Below are positions 18,055 through 27,100 of a stretch of 64,000 nucleotides of DNA, in pieces. This stretch comes from Roseburia sp. 1XD42-69. Lineage in GTDB: Bacteria; Bacillota; Clostridia; Lachnospirales; Lachnospiraceae. Every line of letters begins with the position of its first letter. The first letter of the stretch is position 1. Made by a program: the position numbers and the translations under genes. The stretch spans positions 1-64,000 of the forward strand of contig NZ_RAZG01000005.1 in NCBI RefSeq assembly GCF_003612565.1. Direction: 5' to 3'. The notes beneath the pieces were generated by a model, which was not told where the DNA came from, ran no database searches, and was given only the letters and a program-made list of their open reading frames with translations.

Positions 18055-20526
18055 TTACGAATCTTCTGTGGTAAAGTAGCTTAAATCTTCCTTCACCGCT
18101 TTTGACAGTTCCTTTAACTCCGAGGCTGTCTTTAAAAGAGAAACCGTAGCATCCTTTAATTCCTCCATGGAATCATTTGTCTGCTGTGTTGTCGCCGTAT
18201 TTTCCTGGGCTATGGCGGAGAGGCTGGTCATAATGTCAACCACATGGGCTCCTGCCCTGCCGCATGTCTCAGCCTGCTCTAATACGCCTTTCATTCCGCT
18301 GCCAACAGATAAAATTCCGCCCTCCACTGTGTAAAATCTGTCTTTTGTCTCGGCCAGTTTCTGCTTCTGATCCATTATCATTTCTGTAACTTCACTAATG
18401 GACTGTACCGTCTGCCTGGACTCTTCCGACAGGGACAGTATGATTTCATTAATATTCCCGGCGGATGAATTGGTCTGCTCCGCCAGTTTTTGGATTTCGC
18501 TTGCCACCACCGCAAATCCCTTTCCTGCCTCTCCGGCCCTTGCCGCCTCTATACTGGCATTCAGGGACAATAAATTTGTCTGGCTTGCAATCTCTGCAAT
18601 GAGATCAACCACTTCCTGGATTTTTACTACAGATGCGTTTGTCTTATGTATCTGATCCGATATTTTCATAAACGCCTGGGCGGTTCTGTCGCTTGTACCG
18701 CTTAACTCCTGGATGATTTTTGCAGCCTGGCTTCCCTTTTCCTTCATGCCCTTTGAGGTAAGGGATAATTCATTTACGCTCTCGCCGATTTGCAGCATCC
18801 CCTCCTGCATACCCGACACCTGCAGGGAGGAATTTGACACATCCTCGGCCTGAACCTCCGCCCCTTTTGCGATTTCATCCAGCGCTGCGCCCACAATCTC
18901 CGCCGCTCCTTTTGTCCTGTCCGCTTTCCTTTCCAGTTTTCCCCCTGTCTCTGCCAGATCTGCGGAAATTTCCTGGAGATGGCTGATGCTTCCCTCCAGC
19001 TTATCGAAAAACACATTCAGGCTTTTGCCAAACTGGGAAAATTCGTCATTCCCCTCCGCCTCTATCCTGACGGATATCCGGCCCTGGGTGATTTTATCCA
19101 GCGTCTTTTTAAAAAGCATCACCTTTTTATCCATGCCGCTTCCTATCAGCACAGTCATGCCAACCAGCACAATTGCCGCAATTATAAGCACAAACACACT
19201 GACTCTAAAGGCGGAAACTTGTACGTCTTCCATATCCTTTGAAGCCATATTTTTCACAAGGGAGCACAACTCTGTAAGTTCATTGTTTAATAAAACATTC
19301 TCAGCCTTTTTTGCAAGGATTTTATCGTCTATTTCCAGCATCTGACGAAAAAGCTCCTTTTGCGCCTGAAGTTTTAAAAGGGAATCCTTTACAAGTTGTT
19401 CGCCTTCTGTGTACAGCGGAATGTTTTCTTCTATCTCTGCCGTCAGGGCTTCTATTTTTCCCCGGCTCTCCTCCACATCTTTGCCTTCCACCACCAGCTT
19501 GCTGTACTGGCTGATGCCGCTTTCAAGGGTGTTAAGACTGCCCTCAAAGCCATAGACCCCGGAATAGGAACCGCCGTACTTGTAGTCAAAAGTCATCTCT
19601 GTGGGCTCCAGGTACAGGGTATATTCTATGTCGGAATAATTTTGGGGCTCGTATTCTTTTATGGGAATCTGCACTGCAAACTCCTCCCAGCACTGGTTAG
19701 CGGCGTTAAAGTTACAGCCGATGCGTATGGCAGGGGCAGCAGGAAATGTGGTGATTTCACTGTCCACATAGGCAAGGCCGGAACCCTGGGGAGCCGATAT
19801 CCCAGATATGTCCACCTGGACGCAATCTCCCCCTTTTACCAGTTTTATGTCTGTAATGTAACAGTTTTTATCATAGGTAAGGGTTCCCCCCACCCGGAAT
19901 GCCAAAAAGTCCCGCTTTACGCTTTCCGGTATGGGGCCTTTGTAAACCGCCTTTATATATTCTTTGCCGTCAATTTCCACTCTCTCGCCGGTGGTCCACA
20001 TATGGGCGTCTATCCACTTTATCTCCAGCCAGTCCTGCTTATCAATCAGGTCCGAAAAACTCTCGGAAAGCCCGCTGTCCCCTTCCAGGTACTGGCCGTA
20101 CAAACCCTTTTCCCCGTCAAATCCCCGGCTGGCGCTGAGACTGCTTATCTCACTGTAGTTTGCCGAAAGCCCCGCCAGATCTTTAAGAATTTTGTCCACA
20201 TCCCCTTCATATCTGGAATCTGTCAGACCCCGCAGCGCCTGTGCCTTTGATGTCATCTGTGAAAGATTGCCAAGGATGCTGTCCAGATACCCCTGGTCAA
20301 TATAATACTGATACTGAGTTTCCAGCGCAATGTTTTTCACCTGAAGTACATCCAGGTCACTGACAATAGACTCTATTTCGCTGTTGCCGCTGTTTCTGTC
20401 CAGGGAATGAATGCCTAACACTCCGATGCCTACTGCCACAATAAGGGAAAAAATACCAATAAGCGCTATTTTGCTTTTAATAGTTTGAAACACCTTCCCG
20501 CTGTGTTTCTTTTTTCTTTTTTTCAT
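18055..20526 (-). CDS. Methyl-accepting chemotaxis protein with beta-rich insert in the sensor
   Basis: 823 residues: membrane segment 1 (about 20-40), extracellular part 41-440, membrane segment 2 (442-463), HAMP, and a cytoplasmic signalling domain with the conserved tip [20 protein letters not shown]. The extracellular part begins and ends as long helices (50-160, 335-440) but holds a beta-rich segment (about 165-330) rich in Trp, Tyr and Gly, unlike common four-helix or Cache sensors. It follows the sugar-catabolism genes at a 59-bp gap, so sensing a plant sugar is likely. Confidence 0.9.
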   Translation of the reverse strand: MKKRKKKHSGKVFQTIKSKIALIGIFSLIVAVGIGVLGIHSLDRNSGNSEIESIVSDLDVLQVKNIALETQYQYYIDQGYLDSILGNLSQMTSKAQALRGLTDSRYEGDVDKILKDLAGLSANYSEISSLSASRGFDGEKGLYGQYLEGDSGLSESFSDLIDKQDWLEIKWIDAHMWTTGERVEIDGKEYIKAVYKGPIPESVKRDFLAFRVGGTLTYDKNCYITDIKLVKGGDCVQVDISGISAPQGSGLAYVDSEITTFPAAPAIRIGCNFNAANQCWEEFAVQIPIKEYEPQNYSDIEYTLYLEPTEMTFDYKYGGSYSGVYGFEGSLNTLESGISQYSKLVVEGKDVEESRGKIEALTAEIEENIPLYTEGEQLVKDSLLKLQAQKELFRQMLEIDDKILAKKAENVLLNNELTELCSLVKNMASKDMEDVQVSAFRVSVFVLIIAAIVLVGMTVLIGSGMDKKVMLFKKTLDKITQGRISVRIEAEGNDEFSQFGKSLNVFFDKLEGSISHLQEISADLAETGGKLERKADRTKGAAEIVGAALDEIAKGAEVQAEDVSNSSLQVSGMQEGMLQIGESVNELSLTSKGMKEKGSQAAKIIQELSGTSDRTAQAFMKISDQIHKTNASVVKIQEVVDLIAEIASQTNLLSLNASIEAARAGEAGKGFAVVASEIQKLAEQTNSSAGNINEIILSLSEESRQTVQSISEVTEMIMDQKQKLAETKDRFYTVEGGILSVGSGMKGVLEQAETCGRAGAHVVDIMTSLSAIAQENTATTQQTNDSMEELKDATVSLLKTASELKELSKAVKEDLSYFTTEDS

Positions 20527-20585
20527 ATCCCTTCTCCTGTTATCCTATGGTAAAATTGATGAAATCAAAGCGCTGGGCTGCAGGC

Positions 20586-21230
20586 CTATTCGGCAATATT
20601 TAGGTTTTTCCCTTTTAACCCCAGGAATGTCCCTTCCCCATGCCCTCCTTCTGCATGCCCTATGAGCCATTTGTTTACAGCCGCTAAAAGTGCGTCCTCA
20701 TTTGGCGCAGAGCCGTCAGCAGCCACTGCAGTATGTTTTTCCCTCAGCGGCCCATTGGTTCCTCTGGGAAGTACAACTGCCACTAAAAATCCCTTTCCCT
20801 CTACGCCGCAGGGCGCATAGTGGAGCGTGTCGGCATACAATTCCACCCCTGTTCCCCCAGGAAGGAAGAAGGCTTGTGCCTTTGCCGTGTCATAGGTGAA
20901 ATCCTCGTTTACATCCTGCTGCCGCCCCAGAATCAGGACAGTATCTGTGGCGGCTACGTTTACCTCTGAACTTCTGTGATATTCCAGTCCGTTTAAATAT
21001 GTATTATGCCCGTTGCAGTATCCGATTTGAATGGGCATCTCCCCGTAAAAAACAGCGGAAAGTTCTTTCATCACCGGCAGTTTTTCCAATTCCAAAACGC
21101 TGGGTTCATAGACTACCCCTTCCGGCATTGGCATATCCTTCATCTTTTCCACCAGTTCCCGAAAATCAACATTTCGGATTACCCTTCCGTATTTATGAAA
21201 TTCTTCAGATTCCACTTTTAAAATTTCCAT
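20586..21230 (-). CDS. DUF4867-like cupin protein
   Basis: 214 residues. It resembles the DUF4867 family found beside FucI/AraA-like isomerases and pentulose kinases in Clostridia. HNTYLNGLEYHRSSE and FFLPGGTGVELYADTLHYAP look like cupin metal-site strands. It starts 10 bp after the isomerase stop with AGGAGGTG upstream. A role in sugar isomerisation or epimerisation is plausible, but no activity is established to my knowledge. Confidence 0.7.
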   Translation of the reverse strand: MEILKVESEEFHKYGRVIRNVDFRELVEKMKDMPMPEGVVYEPSVLELEKLPVMKELSAVFYGEMPIQIGYCNGHNTYLNGLEYHRSSEVNVAATDTVLILGRQQDVNEDFTYDTAKAQAFFLPGGTGVELYADTLHYAPCGVEGKGFLVAVVLPRGTNGPLREKHTAVAADGSAPNEDALLAAVNKWLIGHAEGGHGEGTFLGLKGKNLNIAE

Positions 21231-21240
21231 GCCGCACCTC

Positions 21241-22728
21241 CTATTTTACGAAAGGATTCTCTGTGGCATAGGGAAGGTTTGCGGGACGGTTGTAATCCAA
21301 ATCCTCCACCGGCACTCCGAGATACTTAAATACCTCAAACAGTTCCCTGCCGTAATGTCCAAAAGCAACTGCGCCATGATGGGGATAGTTTTTCTCAATC
21401 AGCACATGGCGGTAGAACCTGCCCATCTCCTGAATGGCAAATACGCCGATGGATCCAAAAGAGCGCGTTGCCACCGGAAGGATTTCTCCCTGGGCCATGT
21501 AAGCCCGAAGCTTGCAGTCCGCTGTGGACTGGAGACGGAAAAATGTAATATCTCCAGGTATAATGTCTCCCTCTAAGGTTCCGTTTGTCACCTCTTCCGG
21601 AAGGCTTCTTGCCATAATCATCTGGTTTTTCATCTCATGTCCTGACAGTTTTCCGGAACAGGTATTCCCGCAGTGGAATCCCATAAAGGTATCTGTATGC
21701 CTGTAATCAAACCTGCCTTTTATAGATTCTTCATACATATCCCCAGGTACGGAATTGTTGATATCTAACAGGGTGACGGCATCCTGGCTGACACAGGTAC
21801 CGATAAACTCACTTAACGCCCCGAAAATGTCCACTTCACAGGATACCGGAATCCCACGCCCGGTGAGACGGCTGTTTACATAACATGGTACAAATCCAAA
21901 CTGGGTTTGGAAAGCAGGCCAGCACTTTCCGGCGATTGCCACATACTCTCTGTATCCCTTATGCTCCTCTATCCAGTCAAGAAGGGTCAGTTCATACTGG
22001 GCAAGCTTGTTAAGTATCTGTGGCTTTTTGTTTCCGGCTCCAAGCTCTTTTTCCATATCCGCCACAACCTCAGCAATCCTCTCGTCATTGTCATGCTTGT
22101 GGAATGCCTCAAAGAGGTCAAGTTCTGAATTTTCCTCTATTTCCACATTTAAGTTATAGAGCTGTTTGATGGGGGCGTTGCATGCCAGAAAATTCTGCGG
22201 CCTTGGGCCGAATGTGATGATTTTTAAATTGGACAGCCCTATAATGGCTCTTGCTATGGGCAGAAACCCGTGAATCATATCTGCGCAGCTTTCCGCATCC
22301 CCCACGGGATATTCCGGTATATAGGCCCCTGTATTTCTCAGTTTTAAGTTATAGCTTGCGTTTAACATACCACAGTAAGCGTCGCCTCTGCCCTGGCAGA
22401 GATTGCCCTGTGTCTCCTCCGCTGCTGCCACAAACATTTTCGGCCCCTCAAAATGCTTGGCCAAAAGCGTCTCGGCAATCTCCGGGCCAAAGTTCCCAAG
22501 ATAGACGCAAAGGGCGTTGCACCCTGCTTTTTTAATATCCTCAAGAGCCTTAACCATGTCAATCTCGCTCTCCACAATGCAGATAGGACATTCATAAATA
22601 TCCTCTTTGTCATATTTCCTGCCATAGGCTTTTACTACTTCCTGCCGCCTTCCTGTTGATAAGGACTCCGGAAAGCAGTCCCTGCTCACTGCCACGATGC
22701 CGATTTTTACTTTTGGAATGTTGTTCAT
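21241..22728 (-). CDS. L-fucose/L-arabinose isomerase-family protein
   Basis: 495 residues. The FucI/AraA-like fold is recognisable from the N-terminal ALCVYLGNFGPE, the central TLLDINNSVPGD and the C-terminal HHGAVAFGHYGRELFEVFKYLG. The start is placed at 22728, where AGGAGG lies 7 bp upstream; the frame stays open to 22812 without a ribosome site. With the adjacent xylulokinase it is expected to make a ketose for phosphorylation, yet it is not a canonical xylose isomerase. The substrate may be L-arabinose, D-xylose or a deoxy sugar. Confidence 0.82.
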   Translation of the reverse strand: MNNIPKVKIGIVAVSRDCFPESLSTGRRQEVVKAYGRKYDKEDIYECPICIVESEIDMVKALEDIKKAGCNALCVYLGNFGPEIAETLLAKHFEGPKMFVAAAEETQGNLCQGRGDAYCGMLNASYNLKLRNTGAYIPEYPVGDAESCADMIHGFLPIARAIIGLSNLKIITFGPRPQNFLACNAPIKQLYNLNVEIEENSELDLFEAFHKHDNDERIAEVVADMEKELGAGNKKPQILNKLAQYELTLLDWIEEHKGYREYVAIAGKCWPAFQTQFGFVPCYVNSRLTGRGIPVSCEVDIFGALSEFIGTCVSQDAVTLLDINNSVPGDMYEESIKGRFDYRHTDTFMGFHCGNTCSGKLSGHEMKNQMIMARSLPEEVTNGTLEGDIIPGDITFFRLQSTADCKLRAYMAQGEILPVATRSFGSIGVFAIQEMGRFYRHVLIEKNYPHHGAVAFGHYGRELFEVFKYLGVPVEDLDYNRPANLPYATENPFVK

Positions 22729-22781
22729 ACTAAAATCCTCCTGTTTTTTACATTTTTTGAAACCCCTGTTCAGCCATGGGG

Positions 22782-24251
22782 CTATAATAGTTTCCCAAAC
22801 AATGCTTTGCATGCCGGGTAGATATTTTTATACTGCTGATAACGTGCCTCATATTTTGCCGCAAGCTCTGAATCCGGCAAAACGGTATCTTTTATCTTTA
22901 CTGTTTTTTCCGCCGCCTCTTTTACATCGGCAAACTCCCCGCATGCCACTGCTGCCAGCATGGCCCCGCCCAGCGCGGCGCCTTCTTCAGTTTCCAGAAT
23001 ATCCAGTTTGATATTCAGCACATTAGCAATGATTTTTTTCCACAACGGGCTTTTTGCCCCGCCGCCGCATATTTTTGCACGCTCTATTTGTATCCCAAGG
23101 GATTTTGCCACCTCAAAGGAGTCCCTTAAGGCAAAAGCTACTCCCTCTAAAACAGCCTGGGTCATTTCTGGCCGCCCGGTATCCATTGTCATACCGATAA
23201 AAACTCCCCTGGCATCCGGGTCGTTGTAAGGAGAACGCTCCCCCATAAGATAGGGCAGATAATACACATGGTTCTCCCCTAAATCTGCAATTCCCTCCTG
23301 CTCTTTGCCGTAATCCGTGACACCGATAATCCCGTCCATCCACCACTTGTTGCAGGATGCTGCGGAGAGCATACAGCCCATAAGATGATATGCACCACCG
23401 GCGTCGCAAAAGGCATGCAGGGCGTTGTTTTTATCCACCCGGAAACTGCCGGAGGAAATAAATATGGTACCGCTTGTCCCAAGAGAAATGGTACAGCTCC
23501 CGTCTCCCACAGTTCCTGTGGCAACTGCGGAAGCCGCATTGTCCCCTGCCCCTGCTGCAACTTTTACATTCTCTCCCATTCCAAGATCCTGTGCAATTTC
23601 CCGGCGCAGAACGCCCACACATTCATAACTTTCGTAAAGTTTTGGCAGCATACTTTCCGAAATCCCGCAGATACCGCACATTTCCTTTGACCACTGGCGT
23701 TTTTTTACATCCAAAAGGAGCATTCCCGATGCGTCCGACACATCTGTGGCATGCACTCCAGTCAGCCGATACGAAAGGTAATCTTTTGGAAGCATAATCT
23801 TATCTATTCTGGCAAAATTCTCAGGCTCGTTCTTTTTCACCCACAAAAGCTTGGGTGCTGTAAATCCCGTAAATGCTATATTTGCCGTATACCCGGAAAG
23901 GGCTTCCTTCCCGATGCCATTGTTTAAATATTCACACTCTTCCTTTGTCCTGCCGTCATTCCACAGAATGGCGGGCCGGATAATGCAATCCTCTTTATCA
24001 AGAATCACCAGGCCGTGCATCTGGCCCCCAAAACTGATTCCCGCCACCTCTTTTCCGTCAAATCCCGTAAGCAGCTCCTTTATCCCGGCAATAGTTTCCC
24101 GGTACCAGTCCTCCGGATCCTGCTCCGACCATCCGGGCTTTGGAAAATACAGAGGATATTCCCTTGTCACTGTATTTTTCACCTCTCCCTCCCCGTCCAT
24201 CAGCAAAAGCTTCACCGAGGATGTCCCCAAATCAATTCCTACGTAAAACAT
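22782..24251 (-). CDS. xylB: Xylulokinase (FGGY family)
   Basis: 489 residues. The N-terminal GIDLGTSSVKLLL phosphate loop, FGGQMHGLV, ILWNDGRT and the C-terminal AKICGGGAKSPLWKKIIANVL are standard FGGY/XylB motifs. It phosphorylates D-xylulose to D-xylulose 5-phosphate, feeding the pentose phosphate pathway. It heads the kinase-isomerase-DUF4867-MCP unit, with a large inverted repeat in the leader. Confidence 0.9.
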   Translation of the reverse strand: MFYVGIDLGTSSVKLLLMDGEGEVKNTVTREYPLYFPKPGWSEQDPEDWYRETIAGIKELLTGFDGKEVAGISFGGQMHGLVILDKEDCIIRPAILWNDGRTKEECEYLNNGIGKEALSGYTANIAFTGFTAPKLLWVKKNEPENFARIDKIMLPKDYLSYRLTGVHATDVSDASGMLLLDVKKRQWSKEMCGICGISESMLPKLYESYECVGVLRREIAQDLGMGENVKVAAGAGDNAASAVATGTVGDGSCTISLGTSGTIFISSGSFRVDKNNALHAFCDAGGAYHLMGCMLSAASCNKWWMDGIIGVTDYGKEQEGIADLGENHVYYLPYLMGERSPYNDPDARGVFIGMTMDTGRPEMTQAVLEGVAFALRDSFEVAKSLGIQIERAKICGGGAKSPLWKKIIANVLNIKLDILETEEGAALGGAMLAAVACGEFADVKEAAEKTVKIKDTVLPDSELAAKYEARYQQYKNIYPACKALFGKLL

Positions 24252-24278
24252 ATCCTGCCTCCCAAGTATGATAATTCA

Positions 24279-24341
24279 TCCATTTCATCCATGGCCAAAC
24301 CAGGGATGAAATGGACGCCTGTATGTTATATCCCTATTATA
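24279..24341 (-). promoter_or_regulatory. xylB promoter region with 12-bp perfect inverted repeat
   Basis: TCCATTTCATCC (24279-24290) and GGATGAAATGGA (24304-24315) form a perfect inverted repeat around a 13-base loop that holds a further TGG/CCA pairing. On the minus strand a -10 TATAAT (24336-24341) lies about 20 bp upstream of it, so the repeat would sit at the transcription start or early leader, as expected for a repressor site or an mRNA hairpin. No convincing -35 is present. The gene-free stretch 24252-24522 shows nothing else. Confidence 0.5.
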
Positions 24342-24522
24342 CTTGTACATATTCCCCAATACATCTTAGATATTGCTATATTTTTTTCACATATTGCCCG
24401 ATTGCAGACAGGGATAATTTTCTCAAAGGAGATATAAAAAAATCCCGGAGGTTCTGCTTACCCCCATGTTAGGAACTGTGCTCAAATAGCTTGTGCTTGT
24501 AAGAGTATTTATGCACTGTTTT

Positions 24523-25194
24523 TTAGAACAGACGAAACCCCAGTCCCCAGACAGTTTCAATATACTCACAGTCAGAAATATTTTTCAGCTTCCTGCGGAT
24601 ATTGCTGATATGCACATTGACGGTTTTGTCCTCCCCTATATAATATTCTTCCCATGCATACTCGTAGAGTTCATTTTTTGAAAAAACCTTCTGGGGATAC
24701 TTTAAAAATAATTCCATAATCCGGTATTCCCTTGCCGTCAAAGAAACAGGCTTTTGGGACACAAACAGCTGTTTTTTTTCCAAATCCAGACGCAAATCCC
24801 TATGCTGAAGGCTCATCTTTTGTCCCGTCCCTTCCCCCCTGTTTCTAAGCTGCACCAAAACTCTTGCCCTTAACTCCTTTAACTCAAAAGGTTTTGTCAT
24901 ATAATCATCCGCCCCCAGGGTCAAAAGGTCAACCTTTGTATCCAGCTCGTCCTTGGCCGAGAGCACAATAACAGGAATGCTGCTCTCCTTCCGCACTTCC
25001 CCAAGCAGAGTTTCCCCCATTTTCCCTGGAAGCATCAAATCTAGTATGATAAGGTCAAAAGACCGGCTCTTTAACAAAAGTTCCGCTTCCGTCCCGGAAA
25101 AGGCGCTGACGCAGGAATACCCTTCCTTCGACAAATCCAGATTTATCATCTCATTTATTTTACTGTCATCTTCCACAATCAGAATGCTTTTCAT
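24523..25194 (-). CDS. OmpR/PhoB-family response regulator, unpaired
   Basis: 223 residues: REC domain (VEDDSKINEM, LDLMLPGKMG with the phosphoacceptor Asp, DDYMTKPFE) and a winged-helix DNA-binding domain ending ETVWGLGFRLF. The start at 25194 has AGGGGG upstream; a longer frame to 25230 lacks one. No kinase is next to it. The closest unpaired kinase in the window is at 2178-3101, in an ABC/CPBP operon of the type such regulators normally head. Confidence 0.9.
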   Translation of the reverse strand: MKSILIVEDDSKINEMINLDLSKEGYSCVSAFSGTEAELLLKSRSFDLIILDLMLPGKMGETLLGEVRKESSIPVIVLSAKDELDTKVDLLTLGADDYMTKPFELKELRARVLVQLRNRGEGTGQKMSLQHRDLRLDLEKKQLFVSQKPVSLTAREYRIMELFLKYPQKVFSKNELYEYAWEEYYIGEDKTVNVHISNIRRKLKNISDCEYIETVWGLGFRLF

Positions 25195-25230
25195 TGGCTG
25201 TTTCCCCCTGCAATGTTTCCTTTTCCTCAT

Positions 25231-25259
25231 ATTATATCCTATCCTGTTTTTGGGGACAA
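25231..25259 (-). promoter_or_regulatory. Sigma-A promoter of the response regulator gene
   Basis: On the minus strand TTGTCC (25254-25259), a 17-bp spacer and a perfect TATAAT (25231-25236), about 37 bp before the ATG. Confidence 0.6.
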
Positions 25260-25342
25260 TGCATTTTCCGGAATGTAACGGGATGTTTTGTCTTTCTTGA
25301 ATTATTTAGATTTTATATTACAAAAAAGCATATAATATACTG

Positions 25343-25371
25343 TAGACTTTATCTTTGGTGTGTGTTATACT
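25343..25371 (+). promoter_or_regulatory. Sigma-A promoter of the coiled-coil repeat gene
   Basis: TAGACT (25343-25348), 17 bp, and an extended -10 TGT-TATACT (25366-25371), 25 bp before the gene start. Same element pattern as the promoter at 90-118. Confidence 0.55.
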
Positions 25372-25395
25372 TTCTTAAAGAGGAGGCGAGGGTAT

Positions 25396-25872
25396 ATGGA
25401 TAATAAAGAATTGTTAACGGCTATTTCCGATTTCATGGATCAGAAGATTGATTGCCTGGAAAAAAGAATGGACCAAAGAATTGATTCCCTGGAAGAAGGG
25501 ATGGACCAAAAAATTGATTCCCTGGAAGAAAGGATGGATCAAAAAATTGATTCCCTGGAAGAAAGGATGGATCAAAAAATTGATTCCCTGGAAGAAAGGA
25601 TGGACCAAAAAATTGATTCCCTGGAAGAAAGGATGGATCAAAAAATTGATTCCCTGGAAGAAAGGATGGACCAAAAGATTGATTCCCTGGAAGAAAGGAT
25701 GGATCAAAAGATTGATTCCCTAAGAAACGATTTGGAAAAGAAAATAGAAAACAGTGAGAAAAATTTAAAGCGGGAACTGGTCAAAAGCGAAAACTTGATT
25801 TTAAAAGAGGTTGACGATGTTCACAGGCTTCTAATCGAACATGACAAAGACCACACAAAGCATATTGCGTAA
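25396..25872 (+). CDS. Hendecad-repeat coiled-coil protein
   Basis: 158 residues, no signal or membrane segment. After a 13-residue head, nine consecutive 11-residue units of type MDQKIDSLEER run from residue 14 to 112 without interruption, followed by a non-repetitive, Lys/Glu-rich helix ending HDKDHTKHIA. An 11-residue period with hydrophobics at M, I and L predicts a long hendecad coiled coil. AGGAGG precedes the ATG at 25396. The function is unknown; structural oligomeriser or adaptor are possibilities. Confidence 0.75.
   Translation: MDNKELLTAISDFMDQKIDCLEKRMDQRIDSLEEGMDQKIDSLEERMDQKIDSLEERMDQKIDSLEERMDQKIDSLEERMDQKIDSLEERMDQKIDSLEERMDQKIDSLRNDLEKKIENSEKNLKRELVKSENLILKEVDDVHRLLIEHDKDHTKHIA
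25435..25731 (+). repeat. 33-bp tandem repeat, nine units
   Basis: Nine in-frame 33-bp units. The six central units encode the identical 11-mer and differ only at wobble positions (GAC/GAT and AAA/AAG); units 1, 2 and 9 are diverged. Near-identity of adjacent copies points to recent expansion or homogenisation, and copy number may vary between strains. Confidence 0.95.
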
Positions 25873-26052
25873 TACTGTTAATTGCTGATATTCAATAATG
25901 TTACAGTCAAAGAACTGTACAACAACCATAATTTTACCCAAAGTCAAAATGAGTTTCTTATACAATATTGCCATACAATTTCCGTGGATAATTTGATATA
26001 ATATTGAAATATAGATAATTTTTTTACTGACTACTACGGGGAAAGGACGCTT

Positions 26053-27099
26053 ATGGGCACGGAATCACTTCATACATCAACTGTATATAAATCAGCTCTT
26101 GCGGTAAATATTGCTTTTCTTGCGGTTCACGTTTGCTTTTTCATCTGTTTCGCTCTTTTGCATATTACGGTTATGGCTGTTGTAAATGTGTTTAGCATTT
26201 CCACCTACATTATTACACTTTTTTTACTGCACAAGGAAAGGATATTGCTTTTTGCCTATACTACATATATAGAAGTATTCATCCATATGAGTCTTGCCAC
26301 CATCTGCCTGGGATGGAACTGCGGATTCCAAATCTGCTTCCTTGGAATGGTTATTCTTGTTTTTTATGTGGAATATATTCTGATGTCTACAAAAAACAGC
26401 ACCTTTTACGGTGCAAGGCTTGCCATGGGTTATTTTCTGGCTTACATCGTATGTGCCGTTGTCACACATGTGATTCCGCCATTTTATGTAATCAGTGAAA
26501 GTATGGAGTTTATTATAATGCTGGCTGTTTCCTCCGCCACATTTTCTCTCTGTATCTTTTTTATGTCCCTTTTGGTGTACCTGACTATGCGCTCCACCAG
26601 AAACCTGTCCCACACGGCTCAGACAGATGCCCTGACAGGACTGCCTAACCGGCATTATCTTACTAATAATCTAAAAAAGATTTACATAAACCCGGAGATG
26701 AAGGATTACTGGATTACCATTGCAGACATTGACAATTTCAAATCCATTAACGATACATACGGCCACAACTGTGGAGACTATGTTTTAAAAACCATCTCAG
26801 AGCTTTTACAGAAACATTGTAAAAAAGCGGGAATTACCCCCTGCCGCTGGGGCGGTGAGGAATTCGTGCTCTTTGGCTCTGTAGGCAACAACCGCCAGGC
26901 ACAACTGACGTTTTTAGAAGACATCCGAAAAGAAATTGAACAATATCCCTTTCAATATGGCGAACAGAATTTCCGCCTGACAATTACCTTAGGCACGGCT
27001 CTGTGCAATATTGAACAGGATTTAGATCAGTGGGTAAATCTGGCTGACAAAAAATTGTATGTAGGAAAGTACAGCGGAAAAAATAAAGTAGTGTTCTAG
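26053..27099 (+). CDS. Membrane-bound diguanylate cyclase (GGDEF)
   Basis: 348 residues: six hydrophobic segments in residues 10-180, then a GGDEF domain with TDALTGLPNR, the metal/substrate loop IADIDNFKSINDTYGHNCGD and active-site GGEEF. No RxxD inhibitory site precedes GGEEF. It should make c-di-GMP in response to a signal read by the membrane part. GGGGAAAGG precedes the ATG. Confidence 0.92.
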   Translation: MGTESLHTSTVYKSALAVNIAFLAVHVCFFICFALLHITVMAVVNVFSISTYIITLFLLHKERILLFAYTTYIEVFIHMSLATICLGWNCGFQICFLGMVILVFYVEYILMSTKNSTFYGARLAMGYFLAYIVCAVVTHVIPPFYVISESMEFIIMLAVSSATFSLCIFFMSLLVYLTMRSTRNLSHTAQTDALTGLPNRHYLTNNLKKIYINPEMKDYWITIADIDNFKSINDTYGHNCGDYVLKTISELLQKHCKKAGITPCRWGGEEFVLFGSVGNNRQAQLTFLEDIRKEIEQYPFQYGEQNFRLTITLGTALCNIEQDLDQWVNLADKKLYVGKYSGKNKVVF

Positions 27100-27100
27100 T

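Noticed and set aside
19396-20250. 284-residue frame opposite the chemoreceptor gene
   Set aside because: It lies wholly antisense to a well-supported MCP, has no ribosome site and shows no family features.
5101-24251. Sugar locus as a mobile element
   Set aside because: No integrase, transposase, tRNA border or flanking direct repeat was found; only gene order hints at insertion.
24430-24480. Terminator after the unpaired response regulator gene
   Set aside because: A T-rich tract exists on the minus strand but only weak, discontinuous pairing precedes it.
25414-25723. Long open frames on the antisense strand and in a second forward frame across the 33-bp repeats
   Set aside because: The repeat length is a multiple of three, so any frame without a stop in one unit stays open throughout. 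No ribosome site, and amino-acid content is an artefact of the repeat.
25435-25731. 33-bp repeats as a CRISPR array
   Set aside because: Units are directly adjacent with no spacers, are in frame and encode protein; no cas genes are nearby.
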